Made by a program: the position numbers and the translations under genes
Source: Fomes fomentarius
Lineage: Eukaryota; Basidiomycota; Agaricomycetes; Polyporales; Polyporaceae
Assembly: GCA_022606135.1 (NCBI GenBank)
Contig: JABYQN010000001.1
Coordinates: 4,216,001-4,280,000 of the forward strand
DNA length: 64,000 nucleotides
Reading direction: 5' to 3'
Shown here: piece by piece, positions 8,897-20,079 of the stretch
Layout: each line of letters starts with the position of its first letter
Position numbering within the stretch: position 1 is the first letter of the stretch
The notes under the pieces: generated by a model
The model's database searches: none
What the model saw: only the letters and a program-made list of their open reading frames with translations
What the model was told of the DNA's origin: nothing

Positions 8897-11222
8897 ATGA
8901 CGGAGCAAGCTCACAATCCCCCAAACAGAGTCATGACGGTTGACGAGGAGCGCGGGTATGCACGATTAGGCCCTGGCCAAGAATTTGAGCTGCGGCACTT
9001 ACACCCAAGGCACAGCCCAGAACCTACGCTCCACGACGACGCTGGGCAAAATGGTCACCTTCCTCCCCAAGCCCACCACCACCACATGTATGGTCAAGCA
9101 GCATACGCACACGCCACCGATCGAGTGCAAGAGTTCTGGGACCGTCTCAGAGGCAAGGGGAGGAGACCGATTGGCTGGGGAGAGAGTATAGGCAACATAG
9201 TGACATCGTCCTGTAAGTCGCCGCTACCACCTACGTTATCGGTACCGCTCCCTTGGGTTGCATGCAAACCACTTGAAGTTGACGTGGTGGTCGTGCGGCA
9301 GGGCTCAACATCCTTTTCATTGCCATTCCTTTCGCATGGACATCGCACTGGATTCACAGCTGGGGTAGTGAAGTCACCTTCGTCCGTGAGTAGGCATCTT
9401 GGGTGGCATGATTGGAACTGCTGTTGATTTGCTGCAGTATGTTTCCTTGCCATCGTACCCCTGGAGGGAATGTTCGACTGGGGAGGCGAGCAGATGGCGC
9501 TCTATCTCGGGAAGGACCTCGGTGATCTGCTTATTGTGACCCTCAATAAGTGAGTGCAGTCTCGAACCTGCAGTGGCTGACTCAAACATAAATTTAGTGC
9601 TGTGGAAGCTGTCCTCGCCATCATTCTGTTGGTCAAGTGCGAGTGAGTGCTATGGTTTACTTGCACGCGCGGGCTGTGGACTGAGCACCGGACACAGGCT
9701 CCGATTGCTCCAAGCGACCATCGTCGGTAAGCTCTAGAGTTTTGTGATTGTCCATTTTATAGTAGTTGAATCTCGTGCCCATGTAGGTGTTGTACTCCTG
9801 CATCTCCTTTTGATTCCTGGAGTAGCCTTCATGGTCGGCGGTAGTCAAGTCCGTCATCAAACTCTGCACCCCCACCATACTGATTTGAATCATACGTTGC
9901 TCATGATTGGGTGCGTCAAGTGCCTTGCTATTTCCGCGCGGGCAACCGGTTTATGAGGTCCAGTGTCCTGGCTACCTTGCTTCCTACAGCGTTCTTCGCC
10001 GCCCTCGATCGTGGCGCCAACTCCGTCACTGCAGAAGGTGGTGCTGAGGTATCTTCCACCCTTGTAACCGACGCCCAAAGGGCCGAAATATTACACATGA
10101 GCCGTGGGATCGGTATCATCCTGCTCGTCGTGTAAGTCGTTCTTCCATGCCGATCCTCTGCCAATGTAGTATGTTGACTCACCCACCGCGTTTAGTTATA
10201 TCGCGTCCCGGGTATACCTGCACAACCCCCCAGGGGAGAGCAATGCACTTACCCTCCACCCCGATGCACCGGAAGAGCTCAAGCACGAAGAGCACCACTT
10301 GCTTCAGGAGGAGCCTCGCACCAACCCTTGGGCATGTGCGATCCTCCTGATCCTTACCGTCGGTATCATGGCTGCAACGGCTGAGTTTGTAAGTACACGA
10401 ATGTCGCCCTAGTTCTGTGCTAAGATTTACGCGTGGTCAGTTGGTTGAGAGTATCGAAGGCGTCCGCGAGATCAGCGGGATTGAAGAAGAGTAAGTCCTC
10501 GGGCGCCTCTAGTTCATTCTGCGCCATCAGACCAAAGTTGACATCGTGTGCCCCACGCGCAGGTGGTTCGGCCTGATTCTCCTTCCATTCGTTTCATTTT
10601 CTGCGGACGGCGCAGTCGCGATCGTCTTCTTCCTGGAGTCTGTCTACGATCACGTCACGGGCAAGAAGGTTCAGACCCCATCCATGCTCGCGCGCGGCCG
10701 TGCCATCGATCTCAGTATCCAGTTCACCCTCTGGTGGATGCCATTCCTCGTGCTCCTTGGCTGGTGGACCGCACGGCCCATGCACCTGCTCTTCGGTGCG
10801 TGTTCATTCCCTTCACGCTTCTTTTAACTGTCCGTTCGGCTCCCGGAGCGCTCACAATCGCGAATGCGCAGATTACTTCGAGGTCGCACTACTCCTTGGT
10901 TCGTGCTTCCTCGTTAACTACATCACGGCCGACGCGAAGACAAACTGGGTGGAAGGGTTCATCATGATCGCATTCTACACTATGATCGTAAGTCCTAGCG
11001 TGCCACGTGTAGATATCAGGAGACGAGTAGCTGACGTGCGCGCAGGCCATTACTTCGTGGTATTACCCCGGCCAGCCTGCGATGGAGTTCATGCTTGTGT
11101 GCCACCAGACCATCGCCGACGCCCTCGCAAACGGCATCGCAGCCGAGGGCGAAAACGGTGCACACGAAGCAGCCTCGGAGGTAGCGCACGAGGTGGCTAG
11201 GCGTGCCGCGGCATTCTTCTGA
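8897..11222 (+). CDS. Divergent cation/proton exchanger (CAX superfamily), copy 1
   Basis: This is a multi-helix antiporter, probably vacuolar or endomembrane, of the CAX/Vcx1 superfamily. About twelve exons splice cleanly. The soluble N-terminus has a His-rich patch (HHHH) and leads to helix 1, LNILFIAIPFAWTSHW. Next come CFLAIVPLEGMFDWGGEQ, the first alpha-repeat motif NNAVEAVLAIILLVKCELRL, and HLLLIPGVAFMVGG. After an LPTAFFAALDRGA helix and a loop, the second repeat reads WFGLILLPFVSFSADGAVAI. The classic CAX motifs are GNAVE and GNAAEH; here the first keeps its Glu and the second is changed to SFSADG. Cation specificity therefore cannot be inferred. An intron after MHLLF is absent in copies 2 and 3. 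Confidence 0.85.
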
Positions 11223-12376
11223 TCACGTATCGCGACTCGAAAAGTTCGCAATGGGTATACCAAACAATCGACCCGGAAAGTATTAAGGACATTCTCATCT
11301 CAAGATGCTCTGTTGTACATGCTGTCGCATATCTCGTACGTGGATCACACCCATGTCTTATTTAGATCACATCATTCCCGAACCCCCGGATCGCACATAC
11401 ACACATCTGCTGCATACGGATTTTACTCTTCCCTCATCACCTCACCTCCATACGTTACTATCTCTATGCACATACTCATGCTTCCGCACAACCACACCTT
11501 GCACAAAGTTGGTCTTTACTAATGGTCATATACGTCATTTCATCTGGAATGGGGTCGCCAGCATCTGGTGTTTCAGTAAGGCGTCTAGATCGGGCCTTCT
11601 TCCGTGGGCCGGGACGCAGCCTTCGCCTGCGCCTGCCAACTGACCCCTGTGGACCTTTACTACCGTAACAAACCTTGCGGTACGTCTCCTTGTGCTCTCC
11701 GGGTGCATCGCGTTGATCCACATCGCTCACAAGCACCGGACTTCTCAGGCGGAGTTGCGGAGCCGACGCAAGTTCATCCTGTAAAGTTGGGTTGCAACGT
11801 CATCGTCCGGCTGCCACTACGGGATGGATAATTGCTATAAAGATCGACCATGCAAGATCAGCGTTGGAATCGTCTGGCATCAACTTTTGTCTGAGTCTCA
11901 ATTTGGACAGTTTTGAACCAATCTAGGTCGTCTGGACGCATGAATGCTCCTGGGCAGCTCACATCGGCCAATCGGTGCCGGCCTCATGTCCGCCCGTCAC
12001 CGGAAGTGGTTTGTTCTCTGTTTGCGCATCGGGCCTCTTACCACGAATGAGGACAGGTCTCCTCGTTCCAACGTGCTCTACACTCTATCGACATCTCATA
12101 ACACGCAGTCCCTCCACTATTCAGTGCCAATTGCGCCGGGTCCGGGTCCGATGCTACGGCCTGGACTGAGTACTAAGCCTTCGTCCGCTCTCTGTGATAT
12201 CACGTCCACCATGCGAAGACACTGTTGCCGTGCACGCGCCAGCTGTCCATTGTGGTTCTGTACAGTAAGTATATTAATGCGCCTGACAGGCCGCACCGTG
12301 CAACGCCTCGCATCTTGTCTCGCACGCTCAGTCACCTCCATAGAAATTATAGCGGGGGTCGTCCTTTGAACTCACA
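11223..12376. other. Intergenic between CAX1 and CAX2
   Basis: No protein-like frame or repeat is recognised. Overlapping frames near 11476-11736 (-) are Arg-rich and without motif. Confidence 0.5.
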
Positions 12377-14890
12377 ATGAATGATGAAGAACTGGGCAGG
12401 TGTGTTTGGCTCCTCTTTTGACCCGCATCCACAAGTAACTCGAGCTCATGCGAATCTGGGTCGCGGTGATAGGATACCGATGACAACCGAAACTACTCCG
12501 AATGGGGCTCCCTCCGGGTGGGACTGCCCTCAGTCACCCACTCGGCAAACAACTTTCTACACACGAGCAGAAAGGGCGGTGTGGCAGCGGATTGGGGCTA
12601 AGGATGCGCCCAAAACATCCCAGAACGTCAGCGAGAGCGTTAGGAACATTGTCCTTCTATCTTGTGAGTCAAGTCTCACTTAAAGCATGAATTGTGTTGA
12701 TGCATGCTCCGACACTGGCAGGGATCAATACCTTCTTCCTCGCTCTCCCTGTGGCCTGGGTCTCGCACTTTGGGGGGTGGGGGCACGAGACTACATTTTT
12801 CCGTGAGTGCCCTGATCCCAGGAGCTTCCGGAACGAGGAGTGATGTGTGTCCGTACGCAGTTTGCTTCATAGCGATGATACCGCTGCAAAAGATATTTGA
12901 CTGGGGCGGAGACGAGATCGGTGCCTACCTCAACGACGACCTTCGGGATCTCCTGGTCATCACCCTTAGCAAGCGAGTGTCTCCATCTCTCATGTCTGCA
13001 CTACACGAACTAACTTTTTGAACGTCACCACTAGCGCCGTGGAGGCAACTCTAGCAATAATGATGCTGCACAAGTGCGAGTACGTTTCCATGGCGAATAG
13101 ACAACCTGCGCTCGATGCTCAAAAGACGTCTATCCTCTTTCTTAGATTAAGATTATTACAGTCGACTCTCGTAGGCGTAGTGCTCCTCCACTTACTTCTT
13201 ATACCTGGGACCGCCTTCTTCGTCGACGGCACGACGGCAGTCCAACAAATGCTTCAGCCACACCACGCGGGACTCAACCTTTCTCTCCTAATGATAGGGT
13301 AGGTCCGACACGTCCGAGATGTGACCTCCGATCGTGCAATAATAACAGTCTTCCCAGAGTGCTAGCAATGCTCGTCCCAACCGCCTTCTTCGCCGCTCTC
13401 GACCGTGGGGCAGGCATTGCCGCGACGGATCCAGGGCTACCCCCGCCGTTCGTGCCACTCGTCAACGACCACGTCCGGCGTGATATCTTGAGGATGAGTC
13501 GCGGCATCTCGGTCATCCTTCTCGTCATGTCAGTCCACCTTCTCTCAGCACACTCGAGAATCATGGTGTGGGACCATCGCTGATTGATGTTGATCTCGCA
13601 GATACGCTGTGTCGCGTTTTTGGCGCCATATCCTGCCACTGATCAACCTCAACGAACCATCCACCTCTGGCCGTGCCAGTGGCGACAACACTGGCTCCAG
13701 TGCCCCGAATGCAGGGAATGGCGCGTCCGTTCCTATATGCGAAGACCCCTCACGCTTCCACGCCGCCAGTCCGAGTGACACTAACTCCATTAACGCAGTG
13801 GATGGCGGGAGAAGTACGAATTCACGGGGGCGCTCCAGCCCGACTAGTCGTAGCACTAGTATCAGTGTCATGACCAAGAGTCCTGATTGCAACCCTAACG
13901 TGTCTAAGGCTCCCGCGCAAGAGGAGAAATATGATATCGCGAAAAAGCGTGTACACCCGTGGGTGTGCGTGGCTAGCTTATTCATTGCTGTTGCTCTGAT
14001 GGCCGTAACCGCCGAGTTCGTGAGTATCTCCCTACAATCCGTCTTGTGTATGGTATACCCGGTATTGAGGCTGATCGTGCACAGCTGGTCCAGAGCATCG
14101 ATGACGTCCGTAACTCGAGCGGCATTCAGACCGAGTACGTCTTCTTTCCGGGCAGTATCGCATTCAGTCGAACGACTATCGGCTAACTAACAAGTGACGT
14201 TGCCTATCCTATCGCAGGTGGTTTGGCCTCATTCTTCTTCCCATAGTCTCTTTTTCGGCTGACGGCGTAATATCCATCTGGAAATTTGTCGAGGGCAAGA
14301 TCGCAAAGCCTCTCATAGAGAAAATCCCGAAGCCTATCCGGGACAGGTCGCCAACACGCACCCGACAGCAATCCGGCACAAGCACCTCGAATAGCCCCAC
14401 GCCACAAGCTCGCGATACACCGTCAACCTCCGCCAACGACGATAGGAACGGCAGCGGCGATATCAATGGCGGCGACGACCCAGAATTCGCACATGGGCGA
14501 CCGATAGACCTCAGCGTTCAATTCACGCTCTGGTGGACCCCGTTCCTTGTTCTCCTGGGATGGTGGACGGATAGGCCAATGCACCTCCTCTTCGACTACT
14601 TTGAGGTCGCAATGCTTTTGGGCGCGTGCTTCCTCGTCAACTACATCTTGTCGGACTCCAAGACGAACATGGCGGAAGGGCTGACGATGATCGCGTTCTA
14701 TGCCATGGTCGTAAGTCCATACTACTTGTTCCATCGAGATGTGATTCGGCTGAACATGGATCATGCTGTTCGCGTGCAGGCAACCGCGGTATGGTTCTAC
14801 CCCGGACAGCCGCAGGTCGCGTTCATGCTCAGATGTCCTGGTAGCGTGGCAGAGGCTGTCGCTGAAGGTGTTGAGGGGATCCGTAACTGA
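12377..14890 (+). CDS. Divergent cation/proton exchanger, copy 2
   Basis: This is a paralogue of the preceding gene. A short first exon (12377-12399, MNDEELG) joins at 12473 in frame. The simpler alternative is to start at the ATG at 12480, and I cannot decide between them. Blocks in order are INTFFLALPVAWVSHFGGWG, CFIAMIPLQKIFDWGGDE, the first repeat SNAVEATLAIMMLHKCE, LVPTAFFAALDRGA, a Ser/Thr-rich loop of about 90 residues, FIAVALMAVTAEF, and the second repeat WFGLILLPIVSFSADGVISI. A further low-complexity loop and the FDYFEVAMLLGACFLVNYI helix follow. The intron at 12973-13034 uses a GC donor where both paralogues use GT. Loops are much longer than in copy 1. Confidence 0.82.
12973..13034 (+). 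other. GC-AG intron in CAX copy 2
   Basis: The donor reads AA|gcgagt and the acceptor ctag. The same intron begins gtgagt in copy 1 and gtcagt in copy 3. Confidence 0.7.
14540..14692 (+). repeat. Near-identical tract shared by CAX2 and CAX3 (copy a)
   Basis: About 150 bases match 17660-17812 with only about four differences, while the adjoining 65 bases upstream are near 80% identical. This pattern suggests gene conversion. Confidence 0.6.
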
Positions 14891-15683
14891 CTGTTATATT
14901 TTCCCACTGCTCGTCACGCGTGCCGCTTTATCTATGAACATTCCACTTGCCTGCCATTGATTGGGACCTACCAGGTGAGGTTTCGGCGTTGTTAAGGTAG
15001 GAATGGAAGATACACAAATCGAGACGCTGCGGCGCGATGCCATGATCCATCGGCTACGCCTCAGGTCGATTGCCACATAAGAACGCATGGAGACTTGTGG
15101 TACGTCTTGTCATGTTTCCTCGTTTATGCGTGATTCACATTCCTACCATGCACAGAGCTGAAAGACCGTGTCACGGTGTACGAGTCACACCATCCACAAA
15201 CACCCTCCGCCCACGTTGAAAGCTCTGCGCAGATAAGCTTTTGTCGTGAAAGGGTCTTTGCCCGAATTGAGCGGCCTCGAGAGGTATGGTGAGAATAGAA
15301 ACGTTCATGGCATGCAGACTTTGGCAGATCGACGCCGGCCGCATCGCCGCCCGGGCCCAGATATGTTTTGCTCTCTCCGAGCTTCGAGCTTCCTGCCGAG
15401 ATCGAGGACGCTTCTTCGGGCACTATCACTCTCTGACGCCTCAAATCAAGCACAGCTCCTCTGCTGCTTACCCTGTAGCGGCCAGATAGCTCAACTCTGA
15501 CCGCCCGGACATCCTCCCTTCACCTCTGCCATGCGGATCTCATTGACATACCGCCAGAAACGCGCCATCTGCCTTTGGCGGTTCTGCGCCCCCCACGTAT
15601 ATGAAGCTGTCTGCCCTGTGTTGCATGTACTCCTCGACGCACCTCCTGCTCACACTCACTGCTGCATCGCCTGATTACAGTTG
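14891..15683. other. Intergenic between CAX2 and CAX3
   Basis: No gene or repeat is recognised. The frame at 15124-15453 (-) has no motif. Confidence 0.5.
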
Positions 15684-18033
15684 ATGTCTCGACAACCTTC
15701 CTCTGAGCTCTCCGTGGCCGACGTCGAGTATGGCGGGTTAGTGTCCCTTGTCTTCTGACTTGCTTCTGACTAGCGCTCATCTGGGTGGTCTTGGTCAACA
15801 GGATGCGGTCAACGTCCGAGACACCCGTGAGTCAGACGCAGTCATCGGCGTGCCCCCCAAAATCGCCCCCGCGCAACGTCTTCTTCTACTATGAGCGTGC
15901 GGAGAACGCGGTGTGGAAGCGGATTGGAGCCAGGGACGCGCCCGAAGAGTTTCTCCCCTGGAATAAGAGCATCTGGTACATGGTTACTCTGTCTTGTGAG
16001 TCGCGTTCTCCATGGCATGGCTGGAACACTGCTCACGCATGGTGGCTGTCAGGGGTCAATGTGTTCTTCCTCGCACTGCCTGTGGCTTGGGTCTCGCATT
16101 TCGAGGGTTGGAGCCACGAAACTACATTCGTTCGTGAGTGCCTCTTCCACTTCTCTTTCACGACTCGAGAACAGGGTCAAAAATTCGACAGTTTGCTTTA
16201 TCGCCATGATCCCGCTACAGAAGATATTCGACTGGGGCGGAGATGAGATCAGTGCTTTCCTCGACGAGGACCTCCGGGATCTCTTGGTCATCACCTTGAG
16301 CAAGTCAGTGTCTTCAAGTATCGTTACTGTGAAAGATGAGCTTACTGTTGGATGTCACCACCAGCGCTGTTGAGGCCACCCTTGCAATGATCTTGCTTCA
16401 CAAGTGCGAGTACGTCACCGGAACTAAACAAGGATTTGGATCACAAACGTCATACTGACTTGCTAGGGTAGGCTCAGACTGCTACAGTCCACGATCATAG
16501 GCGTCGTACTTCTTCACTTGCTCCTCATACCTGGTACCGCCTTCTTCGTCGAGGGCACAAAAGTCTTCCAACAAATGCTGCAGCCACACCATGCGAACCT
16601 CAACTTGTCCCTCCTGATGATCGGGTACGTCAACTTTGTGTAGGCTGAAGGTGCGCCGCGAGGCCTGACAACCCCTTCAGCGTGCTAGCAACGCTCGTCC
16701 CAACCGCATTCTTCGCCGCCCTGGACCGTGGCGCGAGCAATCCAGCAGGCACACAGTCCTCAGGCCTACCACAGTCCTTCGTACCCCTCGTCAGTGACTA
16801 CGTCCGGCGCGATATCTTGAGCATGAGCCGCGGCATTTCCGTGATACTGCTTGTCATGTACGCCTTCACCTTCCGTTCTCTCTGAAGTTCAGAGCCTTCG
16901 CTGACTGCGACTCCAACCCCACAGCTACGCTATGTCCCGCGTGTGGCGCCACGTCCTGACCCGCATCGAACCGTCTCGGCCTGGTATGCCTAGGCGGGAG
17001 GACACCAGCATGACAGTGTTGGATGCGAATTCGACTCCCGATATACCCACTTCCGGACAGGGTCAGGTATCGATGGAGAAGATCCCTACAAGGAAGCGGC
17101 CCACAGTGCACCCAGGGGTGTGCGTTGTTTTCTTGCTACTTGCTGTCGCACTCATGGCTGTGACCGCTGAATTTGTGAGTGCCTGTCCTGCCATCGTCGA
17201 TGATTTTTTTGCGAGAGATTGACGGGGATCGCTGTGAAGTTGGTTCAGAGCATCGATAACGTCCGCGAGACGAGCGGCATCCAGACCGAGTGCGTGCTCT
17301 TCTATATATCCTGTCTGCCTCAGAGCCAAGCGACGACCGGCTAACTCTGGTCTGTCCCCCTCATAATAGGTGGTTCGGTCTCATCCTGCTCCCGATAGTA
17401 TCCTTCTCCGCCGACGGAGTGATCGCCATCTGGAAGTTCTTCGAAAGCAACTTCGCCGCACCTCTAGTGTCGAAGCTCCCTGGGTCGTTCAGGGACCGCC
17501 TCAAAACTCTTCAAATGCGACTCCGGCGTGCATTCCACATGGACAGCTTGAGCTCAGCGGGGATCCAAGATAGCGGTAATGCAGACGACGGCGACGAGCC
17601 AGAATTTGCACACGGACGGCCGATCGACTTGAGCATCCAGTTCACACTCTGGTGGACGCCGTTCCTTGTTCTCCTGGGATGGTGGACGGATAGGCCGATG
17701 CATCTCCTCTTCGACTACTTTGAGGTCGCAATGCTTTTGGGCGCGTGTTTCCTCGTCAACTACATCTTGTCGGACTCCAAGACGAACATGGCGGAGGGGC
17801 TGACGATGATATCTTTCTATGCCATGATTGTGAGTCTCTCCTTCCTTCCACTTCTATGCAATTTCAGTGAACTTTGAATTGAATGCGTACAGGCGACGGC
17901 GGTGTGGTTCTATCCTGGACAACCGCAGGTCGCCTTCATGCTCACCTGTCCAGGTACTGTTGCGGACGCCGTTGCTGGCGGCGCTGAGGGAGTCAGTGAT
18001 CTGGCTGCACTTTGTGTAGGTTCTTGTCGCTAG
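15684..18033 (+). CDS. Divergent cation/proton exchanger, copy 3
   Basis: The first exon 15684-15736 (MSRQPSSELSVADVEYGG) joins at 15802 in phase, which supports this start. Blocks mirror copy 2: VNVFFLALPVAWVSHFEGWS, CFIAMIPLQKIFDWGGDE, SNAVEATLAMILLHKCE, LVPTAFFAALDRGAS, LLLAVALMAVTAEF, then WFGLILLPIVSFSADGVIAI and the FDYFEVAMLLGACFLVNYI helix. The last exon (17893-18033) ends DLAALCVGSCR. As in its paralogues, the second alpha-repeat carries Asp-Gly where canonical CAX has Glu-His. The Ser-rich loop is much shorter than in copy 2. The three genes lie head to tail with 0.8-1.2 kb gaps, consistent with serial tandem duplication. Confidence 0.83.
17660..17812 (+). repeat. Near-identical tract shared by CAX2 and CAX3 (copy b)
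   Basis: This is the partner of 14540-14692. Confidence 0.6.
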
Positions 18034-18164
18034 TTGGTAAAGCTTGTAAGTGTAGTGTAATAGTGCCTGTACATTGCGACTGTAGTTTTCCAGATACGTC
18101 GGAGATAATACATTAATGTACAAATGCGACTCACAGAATACTTCACTTCGTTGCTGCTCGCCGC

Positions 18165-19231
18165 TCATGCATTCGCAAGCGAGTATCCCACATCCCCATT
18201 CACGCTCTCCTGCAGCCGCACGATCCTCTCCAGCATCTTCCTTCCACGCTCGTCGAGGATCTCCTTGAACCGCTCCTCCTTCATCCACTTCAGGCCGTGC
18301 TGGAGGATGTTGCGCGCGCGACTTGGGCCTCCGCGTACCTCTCCCATGCACGCGTGCAGCGTGATGCGCTCTTGGGTGTGCTCGTATGTCGCGCAGTGGA
18401 GGATGTTGTTGTTGTAGAAGACGGTCTCCCCGGGCTGCAGGGTCACCTGCATCGCTCCGGGCATATCCATGGGGTCCTGAGGCGGGTCCAAGGTTGAGGA
18501 GTGGGCGCGTTGGTCGGGCGTACGTGGGACTTTGTGTGAGCCTGGAACGACGTAGAGGCAGGAATCCTTTCGGAGTGCGCTGGAGGTATCGTTGGGAAAT
18601 GAACACTGAGCATGCGCATATATAATGGAAGACGCTCACGTATTCCATTGTACCTGCGGCCCGGGTCCGATCTCTGAATTGGAGAACGCATGAAGACAGG
18701 AAGAGCACGCACGCCATGATGCCATATACCCAAGGCTTCTAGTTCTTCTTCCTCCGTTGCAGTCTCCTTGACATCGTCACGATGCCACCGAAGAGCGAAC
18801 GAGTTCGAGGTGGGGTTGATGAGAAGGTTAAACAGCTCTGAGGCAGGAGGATGCAACGTGACACCGTGATCTTCGCTTTCGCCTTCGCCCACTCAAAACC
18901 ACTCACCCATTTGCAGCTCGTCTTCCTCGCACCCCAGCAGCTCCTCCACGACTCCCACAAGCGCGTCAGACGTGTACCACCGCGCAAACGCCGGCTCGCC
19001 GAGATCGGGGTGCATGACATGCTGCACGCCCCACGAGTCTGGGTCGCCGTCGCCGTATGGTGGAAACTGGCGTCCGACCGTGCGTCGATGGGTCCATTCT
19101 CCTGTGCGCGTTTTCTTGATCGCGTGCGCGCACGCTGCCTCGAGCGCGTCGAGCTGGTCGGCGGGAACTAGGCCGGGCACGACGACGTACCCCTGCTCGT
19201 CGTAGAGTTGCTTGCGGGTGGGCGAAGACAT
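18165..19231 (-). CDS. Phytanoyl-CoA dioxygenase family (Fe(II)/2-oxoglutarate) enzyme
   Basis: Exons 19231-18907, 18837-18713, 18653-18640 and 18579-18165 sum to 879 bases (292 residues). The fold is that of PhyH-type hydroxylases, which oxidise a substrate using iron and 2-oxoglutarate. The iron triad is visible: HRD in RWHRDDVK (about residues 125-130) and the distal His in NNNILHCATY. The 2-oxoglutarate Arg is likely in ERITLHACMG. The block LYVVPGSHKVPRTPDQR is typical of the fungal branch. The third exon is only 14 bases long and encodes the conserved VQWNT. There is no targeting signal at the N-terminus (MSSPTRKQLYDEQGYVVVPG). The substrate is unknown. It converges with CAX copy 3 at a gap of 131 bases. 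Confidence 0.9.
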
Positions 19232-20079
19232 GATATGATGGTAAGATACGATAAGGGCAGCGATACAGCATAGGGGCAGCGTGCCGGGGCAGCTGACCTG
19301 ACCATACTTCTGGGTCGCGTCCGCCTGCCAACTGCGCAGGCGACTCACAAAGTACTCTTCGCTGCGTTCACGCACTTGTGACGTTAGACAGCATGTGCAT
19401 AGAACATAGTTTACACACTATCCGTCACCGCCGAAGTCAACTGAGTGGCTACCTGAGTGAGTCTTGAACATCGTGGTGAGGGCATGGACAAAGAATGGAA
19501 GGACATTTTTGTGTTCTTGTGTGAACGAAAGACAAGCACGCCGCTGCGGGTGAAGTAAACGTAGAAACATTGACATAGCGGAGTCGAAGCTGTTGTCACT
19601 GGCAGAGTGAGACTCGATCGCGAGTGAAAGTGCTGTCGGAGGCGCCCACCGCAGCTCGGCCCGTTCACCTCCACCGACCTTGGAAAGAGGCGGAAGCGCT
19701 CCTTTACCTCTAACCACCACCACCACCACCACCACGATCTCCTTCGCCACCTTGTATAGTGTCTGCGTTCTTGTGGTCGAGCTTCTCTAGCCGTGTGAAC
19801 GTATGCGCTACATGTGAGTACTACTTGGTGAACCCCACATCGCACCAACATTCGGAGACACATGCGTTGAAACACGCACTATACATGCTGGCAGAGGGTG
19901 TACTGCAAAGCGAGCGGTTGCTGCTGCGTTGGAATACTTGGAGTGGCCATACGTCACACTGGCAGGTCACTATGAGTGTGTGCTCTGTGTATGCATAACC
20001 ATATGCGCTGTCCCAAGACCCTGCTTTGTCGGTGCTCAAACCCATACTAAATCACCTTCCAACAGCTCTGCACACCGCC
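19232..20079. other. Intergenic with a CCA microsatellite
   Basis: This separates two divergent genes. A run of eight CAC/CCA triplets lies near 19712-19738. No gene is recognised. Confidence 0.5.
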
